NCBI RefSeq assembly: GCF_026659735.1
Contig: NZ_JANSKK010000007.1
Coordinates: 62,001 to 126,000, forward strand
Source: Staphylococcus pettenkoferi
GTDB lineage: Bacteria; Bacillota; Bacilli; Staphylococcales; Staphylococcaceae
Reading direction: 5' to 3'
DNA length: 64,000 nt
Shown here: in pieces, positions 1 to 10,176 of the stretch
Layout: every line of letters begins with the position of its first letter
Position numbering within the stretch: position 1 is the stretch's first letter
Position numbers and translations under genes: made by a program
Notes under the pieces: model-generated
Databases searched by the model: none
Seen by the model: the letters and a program-made list of their open reading frames with translations, nothing else
What the model was told of the DNA's origin: nothing

Positions 1-135
1 TTCTTTCAAACGATCAATGACTTTCTTCACAGCTGTACGTGAAATGCTGAGTTGCGTTGCAATATATTGACCGGAGATATACTCTGATTGGTGTTCGTAT
101 AACATTTGTATAACATCTTTACTGTATTTCGACAT
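1..135 (-). CDS. birA: BirA biotin-protein ligase/repressor, N-terminal fragment
   Basis: Only the first 45 codons are in the window; the gene continues past base 1. The fragment starts MSKYSKDVIQMLYEH and contains a winged helix-turn-helix (QYIATQLSISRTAVKKVID), which matches the N-terminal DNA-binding domain of bifunctional BirA. The full protein would attach biotin to AccB (encoded at 57357-57830) and repress biotin genes. The ATG at 135 lies inside the 3' end of cca (17-bp overlap), so the two are probably translationally coupled. The catalytic domain is not visible, so the name rests on the HTH and on the cca-birA order common in Firmicutes. Confidence 0.85.
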   Translation of the reverse strand, partial: MSKYSKDVIQMLYEHQSEYISGQYIATQLSISRTAVKKVIDRLKE

Positions 136-1324
136 GTTGATCCATCCATTCTAATAATGCTTTCTGTTGATTGATGACCTGTTCATTAACTACAGCGAGT
201 TCTAATTCTCTGAGTGCATGTTTCACCCATTTGCCGCCTTTAAGCCCTGTATGAGACATTAAATCTTTGCCCGTTACATCAAGCTCGTTACGTTGGCGAA
301 TCGGAAGTTGTTGTGCTATCTCTTCTATCGTTTGCATATTAAATATGAGTGGCGAAGCAGCAGCGATATCATTGGCTATGAGTGATTCTTGTAAAAGGAA
401 ACACATCTTAGCTTCTTTGGCGCCATAATCATAAATATATGTACGAAGTTGTTTCTTCGTAGTCAGTGACGGGAGTGCTTGAATCATAGCTGTTAATTTT
501 GCAACTTCTTTTTTCTCATCATTACTTATTTTAAGATGTGCAAGCGGCATCTCGAGCGGTTGCTGTACGTTCAGTATCGCTAGAAATGTAGTGAATGCTA
601 AAGGTTCAACGACTTGCATCTTGTTCATATCATAATGGTTAAAATAAGGCAGATAATTGAAAGCTTCCATATCCGCCATATTGCGATAACTTCTCGGCGC
701 TTCATCACCTGATAACAACTTACGTAATTCGACGACCACACGTTCTACAGAAAGATACTCAAGAGATGAACAATTCGCCTTCATCGCAGTATAAGTTGCT
801 TGTTCGATATCAAAACCTAACTGTGCTTGAAAACGCAATCCGCGAAGTATACGTAATGCGTCTTCATCAAAGCGTTCTTGCGCCTCTCCTACTGTACGAA
901 TCAGCTTGTGATGGATATCTGCACGCCCATTAAAGTAATCATGCAATTGATAATCTGTATCCATAGCAAGTGCATTCATTGTGAAATCACGTCGTTTTAC
1001 ATCTTCGTACAACTCGCGCACGAAATACACTTCACTTGGTCTACGGTGATCAGTGTATTCAGCTTCGGCTCTAAAGGTTGTAATTTCATAATTCTCACCT
1101 TGATCAACGACATTTATCGTCCCGTGCTCCTTACCTACAGGAATGGTCTTCTCAAATAGTGCTTCGACTTCGTCAGGTGTAGCGCTTGTTGTGATATCAA
1201 TATCATGAATAGGTCGCTCCATTATATAATCACGAACACAGCCACCAACGTAATAAGCTTGGTAGCCGTGATGTTCTAACTGTTCTAAAAGTGGTTTCGC
1301 TTGTTCAAATAACGTATTAGTCAT
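119..1324 (-). CDS. cca: CCA tRNA nucleotidyltransferase
   Basis: A 401-residue class II nucleotidyltransferase that adds or repairs the 3' CCA of tRNAs in the cytoplasm. The head domain has GGCVRD (residues 27-32) and the metal-binding DxD (D41, D43), followed by RRDFTMNALA near 110 and the neck motif RILRGLRFQAQLGF near 157-170. The length matches the Bacillus/Staphylococcus family (about 400). The start overlaps the end of bshA by 8 bp and the stop overlaps birA by 17 bp, which indicates one polycistronic unit. Confidence 0.97.
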   Translation of the reverse strand: MTNTLFEQAKPLLEQLEHHGYQAYYVGGCVRDYIMERPIHDIDITTSATPDEVEALFEKTIPVGKEHGTINVVDQGENYEITTFRAEAEYTDHRRPSEVYFVRELYEDVKRRDFTMNALAMDTDYQLHDYFNGRADIHHKLIRTVGEAQERFDEDALRILRGLRFQAQLGFDIEQATYTAMKANCSSLEYLSVERVVVELRKLLSGDEAPRSYRNMADMEAFNYLPYFNHYDMNKMQVVEPLAFTTFLAILNVQQPLEMPLAHLKISNDEKKEVAKLTAMIQALPSLTTKKQLRTYIYDYGAKEAKMCFLLQESLIANDIAAASPLIFNMQTIEEIAQQLPIRQRNELDVTGKDLMSHTGLKGGKWVKHALRELELAVVNEQVINQQKALLEWMDQHVEIQ

Positions 1325-2450
1325 AAACTCCCTCGATTAACTGTTGATAATAATGTTCGTATTGATCTGTGATGAGTTCAGAACCGAAACGCTGTTCAAT
1401 ATCTGCTAACATACTGTGTTGCAGACGTTGATATAACTCTGGATTGTTAAGGAGTTTCAAAGCATAACGGCTCGCTGCATCACTGTCACCTACGTCGACG
1501 ATATAACCAGTTTCGCCATGTTTAATCACTTCTTTGATACCGCCAGCGTTAGACCCAATAGGTACCACACCTGTCTTCATAGCTTCAAGTAAAGTCAAAC
1601 CGAAGCTTTCTTTCTCACTGAGTAATAATACTAAATCAGCCATTTGATAGAACTCACTCACCCAGTCTTGCTTACCTAAAAATAGAATGTCATCTTGAAG
1701 ATTCATTTCATGCGCTTTCGCTTTCATATCCATGAGTTCTGGTCCATCGCCGAGTAAGAGTAATTTAGCTGGTTGCTCTGCTCTGACTTTAGCAAAAGTG
1801 TCAATAATCGTATCGATACGCTTTACTTTCCGGAAGTTGGATACATGAATCAGTACTTTTTCTTCAGGCTGAATATTATAATATGATTTCAAGGAATCGT
1901 CATGTTTCGTTTCAAATTCCGTTTCTCTAACGAAATTATAGATAGTTACTATGTCTTTATCAGGTTGTACGATATCATAGGTTTGTTGTGCTAAAGCATT
2001 GCTGACACTGGTAACGAGATCACTTTGTTCAATACCGAATTTAATACCGTTTCGTAACGTATGATCATAACCGAGCACGGTGATATCAGTACCGTGTAAG
2101 GTGGTCATAATTTTAACATCTTTCTTCTTCGCCATTTGTCTGCCTAATATACCACAAACTGCATGGGGCACAGCATAGTGCATGTGCAGAATATCTAAGT
2201 CATATTCATCAATAACCTCGGCAATTTTGGTACTGAGCGTGATGTCGTACGGTGCATAGCGAAAGACAGCATACTGATTTACTTCTACCTGATGGAAAGT
2301 AATATTTGGAAGCGGCTTACGTATTCTAAAAGGTATGTTAGACGTGATGAAATGCACGTCATGGCCTCGTTCGGCAAGTTTAATTCCTAATTCAGTTGCT
2401 ATAATTCCTGAACCACCCATCGAAGGATAGCATGTGATACCTATCTTCAT
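1317..2450 (-). CDS. bshA: N-acetyl-alpha-D-glucosaminyl L-malate synthase BshA
   Basis: A 377-residue GT4-family glycosyltransferase. BshA joins UDP-GlcNAc to L-malate in the first step of bacillithiol synthesis. The N-terminal loop CYPSMGGSGIIATELG and the C-terminal nucleotide-sugar motif ESFGLTLLEAMKTGVVP are both visible. The start has the Shine-Dalgarno AAAGGAGG. It sits between the mazG-like gene and cca, the usual order in Bacillus and Staphylococcus. The bacillithiol genes brxB (45143-45580) and bdr (19814-20800) are also in this window, which supports the assignment. Confidence 0.95.
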   Translation of the reverse strand: MKIGITCYPSMGGSGIIATELGIKLAERGHDVHFITSNIPFRIRKPLPNITFHQVEVNQYAVFRYAPYDITLSTKIAEVIDEYDLDILHMHYAVPHAVCGILGRQMAKKKDVKIMTTLHGTDITVLGYDHTLRNGIKFGIEQSDLVTSVSNALAQQTYDIVQPDKDIVTIYNFVRETEFETKHDDSLKSYYNIQPEEKVLIHVSNFRKVKRIDTIIDTFAKVRAEQPAKLLLLGDGPELMDMKAKAHEMNLQDDILFLGKQDWVSEFYQMADLVLLLSEKESFGLTLLEAMKTGVVPIGSNAGGIKEVIKHGETGYIVDVGDSDAASRYALKLLNNPELYQRLQHSMLADIEQRFGSELITDQYEHYYQQLIEGVYD

Positions 2451-2489
2451 ACGCGGGCCCTCCTTTATTTCTCTTAACGGCTCTACATA

Positions 2490-2807
2490 TTATTTACGTT
2501 CAAAACGATTTTTATCACGAGTATTGAATTTCTTCATCGTTTCATCGAAGCTTTGTGTCATATCGATCCCTAGTGAATTGGCGATACATAATAAGACAAA
2601 CAGGTTATCGCCTAGTTCAGCTTCAATCGTATTCTCTTCTTCTGTCGCTTTCTTTTTCTTTTCACCATAATAATGATTGATCTCTCTAGCTAACTCTCCA
2701 ACCTCTTCAGTGAGACGGGCTTGAAGTGCGAGTGGTGAGAAATAACCGGTCTTAAATTGACTGATATACTCATCCACTTCCTGTTGCATTTCTGACATCG
2801 TCTTCAT
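2490..2807 (-). CDS. MazG-like nucleotide pyrophosphohydrolase (YpjD type)
   Basis: A 105-residue all-alpha protein with the metal-binding pattern of MazG/dUTPase-like NTP pyrophosphohydrolases: TEEVGELAREI in the first half and EAELGDNLFVLLC in the second. Bacillus YpjD is the closest relative I recognise. It probably hydrolyses non-canonical nucleotides; the substrate is unknown. A lysine-rich loop (GEKKKKATEEENT) separates the two motif helices. It is the first gene of the run leading to bshA-cca-birA, with the Shine-Dalgarno AAGGAG 9 nt before the ATG. Confidence 0.85.
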   Translation of the reverse strand: MKTMSEMQQEVDEYISQFKTGYFSPLALQARLTEEVGELAREINHYYGEKKKKATEEENTIEAELGDNLFVLLCIANSLGIDMTQSFDETMKKFNTRDKNRFERK

Positions 2808-3032
2808 GTAAACTCGCTCCTTGATTTAATAAAGATTTCTTATCTAGTATAGCTTAAAACGAGTGTCGATGCATTATTCATGCAATGACTTTAAGTGTGT
2901 ACTAAGGTTCGACAATATAGGCACTTGAGGTGAGATTGGTTAGTAGGTTTGCATTTTACTAAGAAATATATGTGGAATTTAAAAAAGGAATGTAGATAGA
3001 GCACTTCAGAAAATATGCTGTCTAGCACGATA

Positions 3033-3073
3033 AAAAAGAACCGTCCCAGAACGCTAAAGAAAGGGACGGCTCA
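3033..3073 (-). terminator. Rho-independent terminator after the yugP-like gene
   Basis: Arms at 3038-3047 and 3063-3072 pair with one mismatch (GAACCGTCCC against GGGACGGCTC). On the minus strand the hairpin is followed by a run of six T. It closes the long operon that begins at aroC. Confidence 0.85.
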
Positions 3074-3098
3074 TTATTCATTGATAAGTTATCTAAGG

Positions 3099-3806
3099 TT
3101 ATTCACTATTACGCGCCATTAAGATAAATCTTGCGAGTTCGGCCATAGCTACTGCAGTTGATGCAACGTAAGTCATTGCTGCAGCAGATAATACTTTCTT
3201 CGCGTGTTTGTGTTCTTTCTCATTCACAATGTTTAAACGCTGAATTTGTTTCATCGCACGATTACTTGCGTCAAATTCAACTGGTAATGTAATGACTGAG
3301 AAGAGTACCGCGAGTGAGAACAATGCCACACCGATCCACATTGCTGTTGAACCGAGTGGTGAATGTACAAATGCAGTTAAAATGATACCAGCTAAGATAC
3401 ATAAATAACCGAAGTTACTACCGATATTCGCAAGTGGTACGAGCGCTGAACGGAACTTTAAGAAGAAGTAACCTTCAGCGTGTTGAATTGCGTGACCAAC
3501 TTCGTGGGCTGCAATCGCTGTACCAGCTACTGATGGGCGATCATAGTTCTGTGGAGATAAGACAAGGACTTTCTTACTTGGATCGTAATGGTCGGTTAGG
3601 AAGCCTTCTCCTCTCGCAACCTCGACATCATAAATACCATTGGCGTGAAGGATTTCGAGTGCGACTTCACGACCTGTCTTACCACTAGTTGAACGCACTT
3701 GCGCGTATTTTTCATAGTTCGACTTCACTTTGTGTTGTGCCCATAATGGAATAACCATCAGGACGATAAAGTATATAATCATATAAATAAAAGACAAAAT
3801 ACTCAC
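3099..3806 (-). CDS. Neutral zinc metallopeptidase, YugP family
   Basis: A 235-residue membrane protein with the zinc-protease signature HEVGH at about residues 101-105 (AIAAHEVGHAIQHAEG). It has an N-terminal membrane anchor (residues 4-24) and further hydrophobic segments in the C-terminal half. This matches the YugP/DUF-type neutral zinc metallopeptidases (about 230 residues), whose substrates are not established. It is the last gene of the aroC-yugP run; the terminator follows 26 nt downstream of its stop codon. Confidence 0.9.
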   Translation of the reverse strand: MSILSFIYMIIYFIVLMVIPLWAQHKVKSNYEKYAQVRSTSGKTGREVALEILHANGIYDVEVARGEGFLTDHYDPSKKVLVLSPQNYDRPSVAGTAIAAHEVGHAIQHAEGYFFLKFRSALVPLANIGSNFGYLCILAGIILTAFVHSPLGSTAMWIGVALFSLAVLFSVITLPVEFDASNRAMKQIQRLNIVNEKEHKHAKKVLSAAAMTYVASTAVAMAELARFILMARNSE

Positions 3807-3821
3807 TCCTTAATCATTATT

Positions 3822-4436
3822 TTACTGACTTCCTTTAAACCGGTCAACTAATTGCTCCCCTATATGACGCGTCATTACGAAGTATAGAATGACAGCGCTC
3901 ACACTTAACCAGAAAGTGAAATAAGCAATTAGATTGATGTGTGAAGCGATGAATGGATAGACCGGATATTGTAAAAAGACATAATCGATGACATCATTAT
4001 GAAATAACCAAATCACCGCTATAATCAATCCTAACCAACTAAAGCGCATTCTCGGGCTGAATATGATAGCTTCTAGCGCCATTATACCGTGTGATAGCAT
4101 CAACAACATGCCAGTAATCGTCCACATATCGTAATTAATCATGAGTATCAAATTAATGGCTACTGCCCATATACCGTATTTAAATAGACTTGTAAAAGCA
4201 AGCGCTTCGATGACGGTAGACCTTTTACCCAACAAATAAAGACCAAGAATGAGAGTCAGAAATAAAGTAGCCGTTGGACTATCGGGTATGAATATTTTAA
4301 ATAACCATGAAGCATGCGTCAGTTGATCCTTGTACCAAATATAGCCGTAAACTGTTCCAGCTAAATTGCAGATGAATAGCAACCCAAGCATACGTTTAGA
4401 ATACAGTAGATGAAACCAAATCGTTTGATAAACCAT
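3822..4436 (-). CDS. DUF1405 (YpjA-type) integral membrane protein
   Basis: About 204 residues, with roughly six hydrophobic segments and many Trp/Tyr residues at their ends. It resembles the DUF1405 membrane family; the function is unknown. The reading frame opens at 4517, but that would overlap ypiB. The ATG at 4436 has AGGAGAG just upstream and lies 4 bp after the ypiB stop, so I take that start. Tight spacing to ypiB and to the yugP-like gene suggests co-transcription. Confidence 0.8.
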   Translation of the reverse strand: MVYQTIWFHLLYSKRMLGLLFICNLAGTVYGYIWYKDQLTHASWLFKIFIPDSPTATLFLTLILGLYLLGKRSTVIEALAFTSLFKYGIWAVAINLILMINYDMWTITGMLLMLSHGIMALEAIIFSPRMRFSWLGLIIAVIWLFHNDVIDYVFLQYPVYPFIASHINLIAYFTFWLSVSAVILYFVMTRHIGEQLVDRFKGSQ

Positions 4437-4440
4437 AATA

Positions 4441-4998
4441 TTACTCTCCTGATGACGAATTGAGTGAACGTAAAGAGAACTGGTTGAGTAAATGTGAGAA
4501 TTGGAAAAAGAGTTCACGTTCGTTTAATTGTAAACTTAAATCAATATTATCTTTCAAGTAATCAATGATCAATTGCTCTCGTTGTGTAGTCAAATTCAAG
4601 CGTTGAATATCTTGGGTATAGGATCGATAATGCGGTGAGTGTAAGAGCTGTTGTAACAGTAACTCGTCTAACCGCAAGTCTCTGACTGCATCTTGTGGGA
4701 AATGGAGTTTGATATCAAATGACTCTAGCTCCGAAGTGATTTCGTAAAAGATTTCGTTCGTATTAATGAGCGTAGAATAATCATTTGACAGACGAATCCC
4801 TTGAGCATCTGCACCTTCAATACTTAATTCAAGTGTGGGATGAGAAGGAATCATTTCATCTACGAAGTGCACTTGACTGAGCAATTCTGGTGTTGCTTTG
4901 ATGTAGTTGAGCACCCATACGCTGATTCGTGATTTGAAATGATAGTTAAACAGCAAATATTCAATGTAATTGACTTTAAACTGTGTTAATTGATTCAT
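4441..4998 (-). CDS. YpiB/UPF0302 family protein
   Basis: A 185-residue soluble protein resembling the UPF0302/YpiB family of Bacilli. The N-terminal half has the family-like segment YIEYLLFNYHFKSRISVWVL, and the C-terminal part is rich in charged helices. The ATG at 4998 is preceded by AGGAGGTGTGGGC; the upstream in-frame ATG at 5055 has no comparable site. The function is not established. It lies between the TPR gene and the DUF1405 gene, as ypiA-ypiB do in B. subtilis. Confidence 0.8.
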   Translation of the reverse strand: MNQLTQFKVNYIEYLLFNYHFKSRISVWVLNYIKATPELLSQVHFVDEMIPSHPTLELSIEGADAQGIRLSNDYSTLINTNEIFYEITSELESFDIKLHFPQDAVRDLRLDELLLQQLLHSPHYRSYTQDIQRLNLTTQREQLIIDYLKDNIDLSLQLNERELFFQFSHLLNQFSLRSLNSSSGE

Positions 4999-5132
4999 GC
5001 CCACACCTCCTTTATTACGATACAGCTCAACTATCGAGTGGCCTATAGTGCGCAATTATTTTAGACATAGCTTTACTTGTTGCTGGATCTCTTAAACTTT
5101 GATTTTACACGCACACGTCACTCTATCAACTA

Positions 5133-6377
5133 TTATTGTTGTAAACGTTCAGCTTCCTCATGCCAAGTTTCATTCGCTGGATCTAGCTCGAGTAAGCGAT
5201 TTAGAATTTCTCGACCTTCTTCTACATGACCGATTTCGATAAGATAGAAATAATAATCGCCTAAGAATGCGGATTGCGTCTTAAGTGTTGGATAAGCCAG
5301 TTTGAAGAAATGTTGTGCTTCTTTGTCGCGCTCTTCATGACCGTACGCAACTGCGAGATGCCATTCAAACACTGGATCAAGATCCTCTTCGTCCACATAG
5401 GATAAAAGATTAATGATGGATTCATAATCGTCCTCTTGACGATAAAAGTCACTGAGTACAAGCACAGGTTCGTGATATGCAGGATCTACTTCTAATGCTT
5501 GAATTAAGTGTTCAACGCCATCATTGGCATCGCCGTGTTCTAATTCTAACGTACCTGTTGAAACCATCAATTCTTTGTAGAACTGACTTAAACGTAAGCC
5601 TTCATTTCCGATTTCAATGGCATCTGGATAATTCTTTTCTTCTGAATATAAATGTTGTAAGTAGAGATACCCTTGCATAAAATCAGGGTCTTTAGATAAT
5701 AACGTACGCACAAGTTTCGTCGCTTCTTGTATTAAATCATTTTTCTCATAAGCAATAGCTTTCTTGAAGTAATCCTCAGAATCCATTTCTTCTTCGCTCA
5801 TCTCATCGAAGAGCTCAATCGCATCCGTATAGTTACCACTTTGTAAACTACATACTGCTAAACGCGAGAAGAGATTCACATGATTGACTTCATACTCCCC
5901 TGTTTCAAGTACGGTTTCATATTCACTCGTTGCACGTAAATATTGACCGTCATAAAAGAGTAGCTCTGCTAAAGCGAAATGGATGATTGGATCGTTAGGC
6001 TCAAGATCAATGGCTTGATTTAGCTTATCAATCGCTACTTCAATCATGTTGATTTGTTGATAGAGGTCAGCTTCCAGCATCAGACGTTCTGGGGACAATT
6101 CGACTTCAGTTAAATACTCGAGCGCTTCATCCGTTTCATTTTCCGCCATTAAACCTTCGATAAAGTAGATTAAGACTTCGCTTTCGTCAGGATATTTATG
6201 ATAGAGTGTGCGGAAGACTTCTAACCCTTGAGGTGTCAATCCGAAATTATAAAGTGTTTCACCTAGGATAAACAATGCATCGTCGTTTGAAGTTGTTAAG
6301 ACTTCATTCACTCTTGAATCTAAATTATCAAGCTTCTGCATATTGATATCATCAATTAGTTTGTAAATCTCTTGCAT
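5133..6377 (-). CDS. Tetratricopeptide-repeat protein (YpiA type)
   Basis: A 414-residue, very acidic helical protein made of TPR-like repeats, for example AIDLEPNDPIIHFALAELLF near 120-140 and ALEVDPAYHEPVLVLSDFYR near 290-310. There is no signal peptide or membrane segment. It probably serves as a protein-interaction scaffold; the partner is unknown. The start lies 2 bp after the aroA stop codon, so it is almost certainly translated from the aro transcript, the arrangement of ypiA in Bacillus. Confidence 0.88.
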   Translation of the reverse strand: MQEIYKLIDDINMQKLDNLDSRVNEVLTTSNDDALFILGETLYNFGLTPQGLEVFRTLYHKYPDESEVLIYFIEGLMAENETDEALEYLTEVELSPERLMLEADLYQQINMIEVAIDKLNQAIDLEPNDPIIHFALAELLFYDGQYLRATSEYETVLETGEYEVNHVNLFSRLAVCSLQSGNYTDAIELFDEMSEEEMDSEDYFKKAIAYEKNDLIQEATKLVRTLLSKDPDFMQGYLYLQHLYSEEKNYPDAIEIGNEGLRLSQFYKELMVSTGTLELEHGDANDGVEHLIQALEVDPAYHEPVLVLSDFYRQEDDYESIINLLSYVDEEDLDPVFEWHLAVAYGHEERDKEAQHFFKLAYPTLKTQSAFLGDYYFYLIEIGHVEEGREILNRLLELDPANETWHEEAERLQQ

Positions 6378-6379
6378 AA

Positions 6380-7678
6380 TTACCCCTCATTCTTCAAGTT
6401 TTGTATGTGTGTTAAAAAGTCAGGGAAAGACACATTGACGGCATCGAAGCGTTGAATCGTCAATGCTTCGTCGGTCAATAGTGATGCTATAGCAAGCATC
6501 ATACCAATACGATGATCCGTATGGCTATCCACTGGAACGTTGTGAAGGAGTCGAGATGGACGAATAATCATTCCGTCTTCTGTTGGCGTTAAATCAAAGC
6601 CCAATTTATTGAGTTCAGAAACCGTCGTATCGATTCGATTTGTCTCTTTGACTTTTAATTCTTCAGCATTGCGTATGCGGCTCGTGCTTTGTGCTTGCGT
6701 ACACAGTAACGCAATAATGGGTATTTCATCAATTGCTCTAGGAATCATACTGTCTTGAATATCTATTCCTTGTAAGGACTCAGTATAACGGACACGAATA
6801 CTCGCAGTAGGTTCTGGCCCTTTAGTAATATTAAAAAGTTCAATGTGCCCTTTCATTTGTTGAACGATATCGATGATACCAGAACGTGTCGAGTTAATAC
6901 CAACATTGTGAATGACGATATCGCTTCCTGGAACAATTAAAGCTGCGACTATGAAATATGCAGCTGATGAAATATCGCCAGGCACTTGAAAATCATTCGC
7001 TTGAATGTGCTGAATGGCGTGAGATGGTAGAGTTATCACCTTACCTTTGACTTCTATCGGTATATGATAATGTTTGAACATCGTCTCAGTATGATTACGT
7101 GTTAAAGCTTTTTCTGTAATCTGTGTCGCTGATTGTGCAAACAATCCAGCGAACAGGATAGCGCTTTTAACTTGAGCACTAGCTACAGGCATTTCATAAT
7201 CAATACCTGATAACGTTGCAGGTTGAATAATCAGTGGCGTATAGTTATTGTCGACGCCATATATGCGCGCTTGCATTTGGGAAAGCGGTTGAATAATACG
7301 ATCCATCGGTCTTTTACCTATAGATGCGTCTCCCGAAAGCACGGCCTCAATTTGTAGCCCTGATAATAATCCTGCTACTAAACGTGTGGTCGTGCCAGAA
7401 TTACCTGTATAAAGAACCTGATGAGGCGTATGGAAGTGTGCATAACCTTTGGAATTCACCTCTAAGCGATCTTTCTTAACTTCAATATCAACTCCGAGTT
7501 GCTGAAAGATCTTCATCGTCCGAAGACAATCTTCGCCTAATAATGGCTTATAAATAGTTGACTCACCTTGCGCTAGAGAACTGAGCATCATCGCACGATG
7601 GGTCATCGACTTATCTCCTGGAACTTCGAGTTCACCTCTTAAAGGGCCTTTAATATTTATCGTTTCATTATCTGCCAC
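6380..7678 (-). CDS. aroA: 3-phosphoshikimate 1-carboxyvinyltransferase (EPSP synthase)
   Basis: The enzyme of shikimate step six: shikimate-3-phosphate plus PEP gives EPSP. The motifs [10 protein letters not shown] (residues 20-29) and GNSGTTTRL (near 91) place it with the class II-like enzymes of Gram-positive bacteria. Two GTG starts are possible. The one at 7687 abuts the aroB stop and overlaps the ribosome site AGGTGAGG, so I prefer GTG at 7678, which gives 432 residues, the length I recall for S. aureus AroA. It is in the aroC-aroB-aroA operon. Confidence 0.96.
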   Translation of the reverse strand: MADNETINIKGPLRGELEVPGDKSMTHRAMMLSSLAQGESTIYKPLLGEDCLRTMKIFQQLGVDIEVKKDRLEVNSKGYAHFHTPHQVLYTGNSGTTTRLVAGLLSGLQIEAVLSGDASIGKRPMDRIIQPLSQMQARIYGVDNNYTPLIIQPATLSGIDYEMPVASAQVKSAILFAGLFAQSATQITEKALTRNHTETMFKHYHIPIEVKGKVITLPSHAIQHIQANDFQVPGDISSAAYFIVAALIVPGSDIVIHNVGINSTRSGIIDIVQQMKGHIELFNITKGPEPTASIRVRYTESLQGIDIQDSMIPRAIDEIPIIALLCTQAQSTSRIRNAEELKVKETNRIDTTVSELNKLGFDLTPTEDGMIIRPSRLLHNVPVDSHTDHRIGMMLAIASLLTDEALTIQRFDAVNVSFPDFLTHIQNLKNEG

Positions 7679-7687
7679 GTTCCTCAC

Positions 7688-8755
7688 CTACTCTTTAATT
7701 ACTTTCTGCAATTCAGCGAATGCTTGTTCAAGTTCAGCTTTCGTTACATGATGTGTTGTCGGTTGACCCACGGCTTTGAGCAACACCATTTGAACACCTT
7801 GGTCATTATTTTTCTTATCGACGAGCATCAATTGATAAAGCGGTTCGAATTCAAACTCGTTAATGTGTTGAAGCGGGTACGCTAACTGTTGGAAATAACG
7901 TACATAGTGCGCCATATCAAACCCTGCGTCATATATAAGGTTAGACATGATAAATTGATAGAGTAAACCGATCGCTACAGCATGACCGTGTGGAAGGTGA
8001 TAGCGATATTCTACCGCATGCCCGAATGTGTGACCAAGGTTGAGATATTGCCGCACACCACCTTCACGCTCATCCGCAATGACGAACTTTAATTTCGTTT
8101 CCACACCGCGGTACAAATACTTGTCGATGTCTTGCATTTCAGCTAACGCCTGTTGATTTGGATACGCATTTTCCACATCTTGAACTGCCTGTGCACTGTC
8201 TAACAACGCATGCTTATACACTTCAGCATAGCCACTCAATATTTCGCTATATGGTAGCGTTTGTAGAAAGTCTAAGTCATACAGCACTGCGCTCGGCCGG
8301 TAAAATGCACCGATCAAATTCTTACCGTGACTCGAATTAATCGCTACTTTACCACCGATACTTGAATCATGCGCTAAAAGTGTCGTCGGAATTTGAATAT
8401 AATCGACACCGCGCAATAACGTCGATGCAACGAAGCCGGAGAAATCACCTGTAGCACCCCCACCCATCGCAAGAATGCAAGTGTTACGCGTGATTTGATG
8501 CGTTAATAAAGATTCGATCACTTGATTATAATGCTCAAGCGTCTTCATTTCTTCGCCTGCTGGTAATGGGTAAACCTGTATATCCCACTGTTTGGAAATA
8601 GACTGAATACGTTCTGACCATAAACGGTAAATATGGTCATCCACAAATAAAAAGACAGTTTTATAATCTTTAACATAATCGCTAAGTTGATTGAGGACGT
8701 TATGTGCGATCACGATAGGATAATTACGATCAGGGTAAGTCGTAGTTAATTGCAT
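7688..8755 (-). CDS. aroB: 3-dehydroquinate synthase
   Basis: A 355-residue NAD-dependent enzyme converting DAHP to 3-dehydroquinate. It has GGGATGDFSGFVAS (NAD/phosphate binding), HDSSIGGKVAIN, the substrate motif GKNLIGAFYRP, and the zinc ligands in LNLGHTFGHAVEY and HGHAVAIG. It is followed directly by aroA and preceded by aroC (18-bp gap), the standard Firmicutes aroCBA order. Confidence 0.97.
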   Translation of the reverse strand: MQLTTTYPDRNYPIVIAHNVLNQLSDYVKDYKTVFLFVDDHIYRLWSERIQSISKQWDIQVYPLPAGEEMKTLEHYNQVIESLLTHQITRNTCILAMGGGATGDFSGFVASTLLRGVDYIQIPTTLLAHDSSIGGKVAINSSHGKNLIGAFYRPSAVLYDLDFLQTLPYSEILSGYAEVYKHALLDSAQAVQDVENAYPNQQALAEMQDIDKYLYRGVETKLKFVIADEREGGVRQYLNLGHTFGHAVEYRYHLPHGHAVAIGLLYQFIMSNLIYDAGFDMAHYVRYFQQLAYPLQHINEFEFEPLYQLMLVDKKNNDQGVQMVLLKAVGQPTTHHVTKAELEQAFAELQKVIKE

Positions 8756-8773
8756 AGTGTCACCTGCTTTACT

Positions 8774-9940
8774 TTAAAAGGTTTGGTTAAGTTGACGACG
8801 TTCTTGAATTTGATCAATGAGTTGAGACATATGGTTGGCTTGAAATTCCTCGAGAATCGCTTTCGCAATTTCAAATGCGACGACATGTTCAGCTACCACA
8901 CTTGCTGCTGGGACTGCGCAACTATCTGAGCGTTCAATAGACGCTTTAAATGTTTCTTTAGTATTGATATCTACAGAATTGAGTGGCTTATAGAGTGTAG
9001 GGATGGGTTTCATGACGCCATTAACAATGATTGGCATACCATTGGACATGCCCCCTTCGAGTCCTCCAAGGTGGTTAGAACCGCGATAGAAGCCTTCTTG
9101 CTCGCTATATAGGATTTCATCTTGAATTTGACTACCTGGTTTACGAGCTGCGTCAAATCCTTCGCCAAAGCTCACACCTTTGAAAGCATTAATGCTCACT
9201 ACCCCTTGAGCGATGCGCCCGTCTAGTTTACGGTCATAGTGAACGTAACTACCAATTCCAATTGGCATGCCCTCTACAACAGTTTGTACTACACCGCCGA
9301 TAGAGTCACCAGCTTTCTTCGCCTCGTCTATCTTATCGCGCATTTGCTGCGCTATCGATTCGTCGATGACACGTACATCGTTTTGGTCGACACCTTCTTT
9401 TAAAGTTTCTAGGTCATAAAGTGATTGGTCTGCTACTCCACCGATTTCGACGACACGACTATATAAATGGATTCCTAATTGTGATAATAATATTTTAGCT
9501 ACAGCACCTACTGCTACACGTGCAGCTGTCTCTCTAGCGGAAGAACGTTCAAGAACGTTACGTAAATCGCGATGGTTGTACTTCATTCCTCCGATGAGAT
9601 CTGCATGACCGGGTCTCGGCTTCGTAATGACACGTTTCATATTCTCTTGTTCTTCTTCACTAATCGGCGCGACGCCCATAATTTTACGCCAATGTGTGAA
9701 ATCGTCATTAGTCACGACGATAGTAATCGGGCTTCCCAGTGTGTAACCATTGCGTACACCTGAGACAATGTCCACCGCGTCTTTCTCAATCTTCATGCGA
9801 CGCCCTCGACCATAACCGCCTTGGCGTTTAAACATTTCTTTGTTAATATCTTCTGCTTTCAGTTGTAAATTTGCAGGAACTCCCTCGATGATCACTGTAA
9901 GTTGTGGACCATGGGATTCACCAGATGTTAGAAATCTCAT
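8774..9940 (-). CDS. aroC: Chorismate synthase
   Basis: A 388-residue FMN-dependent enzyme converting EPSP to chorismate. Family signatures are GESHGPQ (residues 7-13), [25 protein letters not shown] and [19 protein letters not shown], all intact. It is the first gene of the aroC-aroB-aroA-TPR-ypiB-DUF1405-yugP run; the ndk terminator lies just upstream, so transcription probably starts in the 9941-10010 gap. Confidence 0.97.
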   Translation of the reverse strand: MRFLTSGESHGPQLTVIIEGVPANLQLKAEDINKEMFKRQGGYGRGRRMKIEKDAVDIVSGVRNGYTLGSPITIVVTNDDFTHWRKIMGVAPISEEEQENMKRVITKPRPGHADLIGGMKYNHRDLRNVLERSSARETAARVAVGAVAKILLSQLGIHLYSRVVEIGGVADQSLYDLETLKEGVDQNDVRVIDESIAQQMRDKIDEAKKAGDSIGGVVQTVVEGMPIGIGSYVHYDRKLDGRIAQGVVSINAFKGVSFGEGFDAARKPGSQIQDEILYSEQEGFYRGSNHLGGLEGGMSNGMPIIVNGVMKPIPTLYKPLNSVDINTKETFKASIERSDSCAVPAASVVAEHVVAFEIAKAILEEFQANHMSQLIDQIQERRQLNQTF

Positions 9941-10009
9941 CGTTATGTCACCTCATTCGATAAACTTTCGCGTTAACCTTTATCTTACCATATAGTGAGT
10001 TGGAATAGA

Positions 10010-10053
10010 AAAAGGGCGAGACGGCGACCCTATACAGGTTAAACGTCTCACCC
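10010..10053 (-). terminator. Rho-independent terminator after ndk
   Basis: GGGCGAGACG (10014-10023) pairs with CGTCTCACCC (10044-10053), and on the minus strand the stem is followed by TTTTTCT. It separates ndk from aroC. Confidence 0.85.
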
Positions 10054-10176
10054 AGATGACTAGGCTTGAGCCTCAGTTGTAGTTATTAGTTAAAAGTGTA
10101 ACTTGCTAAGAAGTCACTTGTTATGGACAGCAGTGTAAGCCCTTCCTAACATATCTCATCAAGTTAGTTAATATGA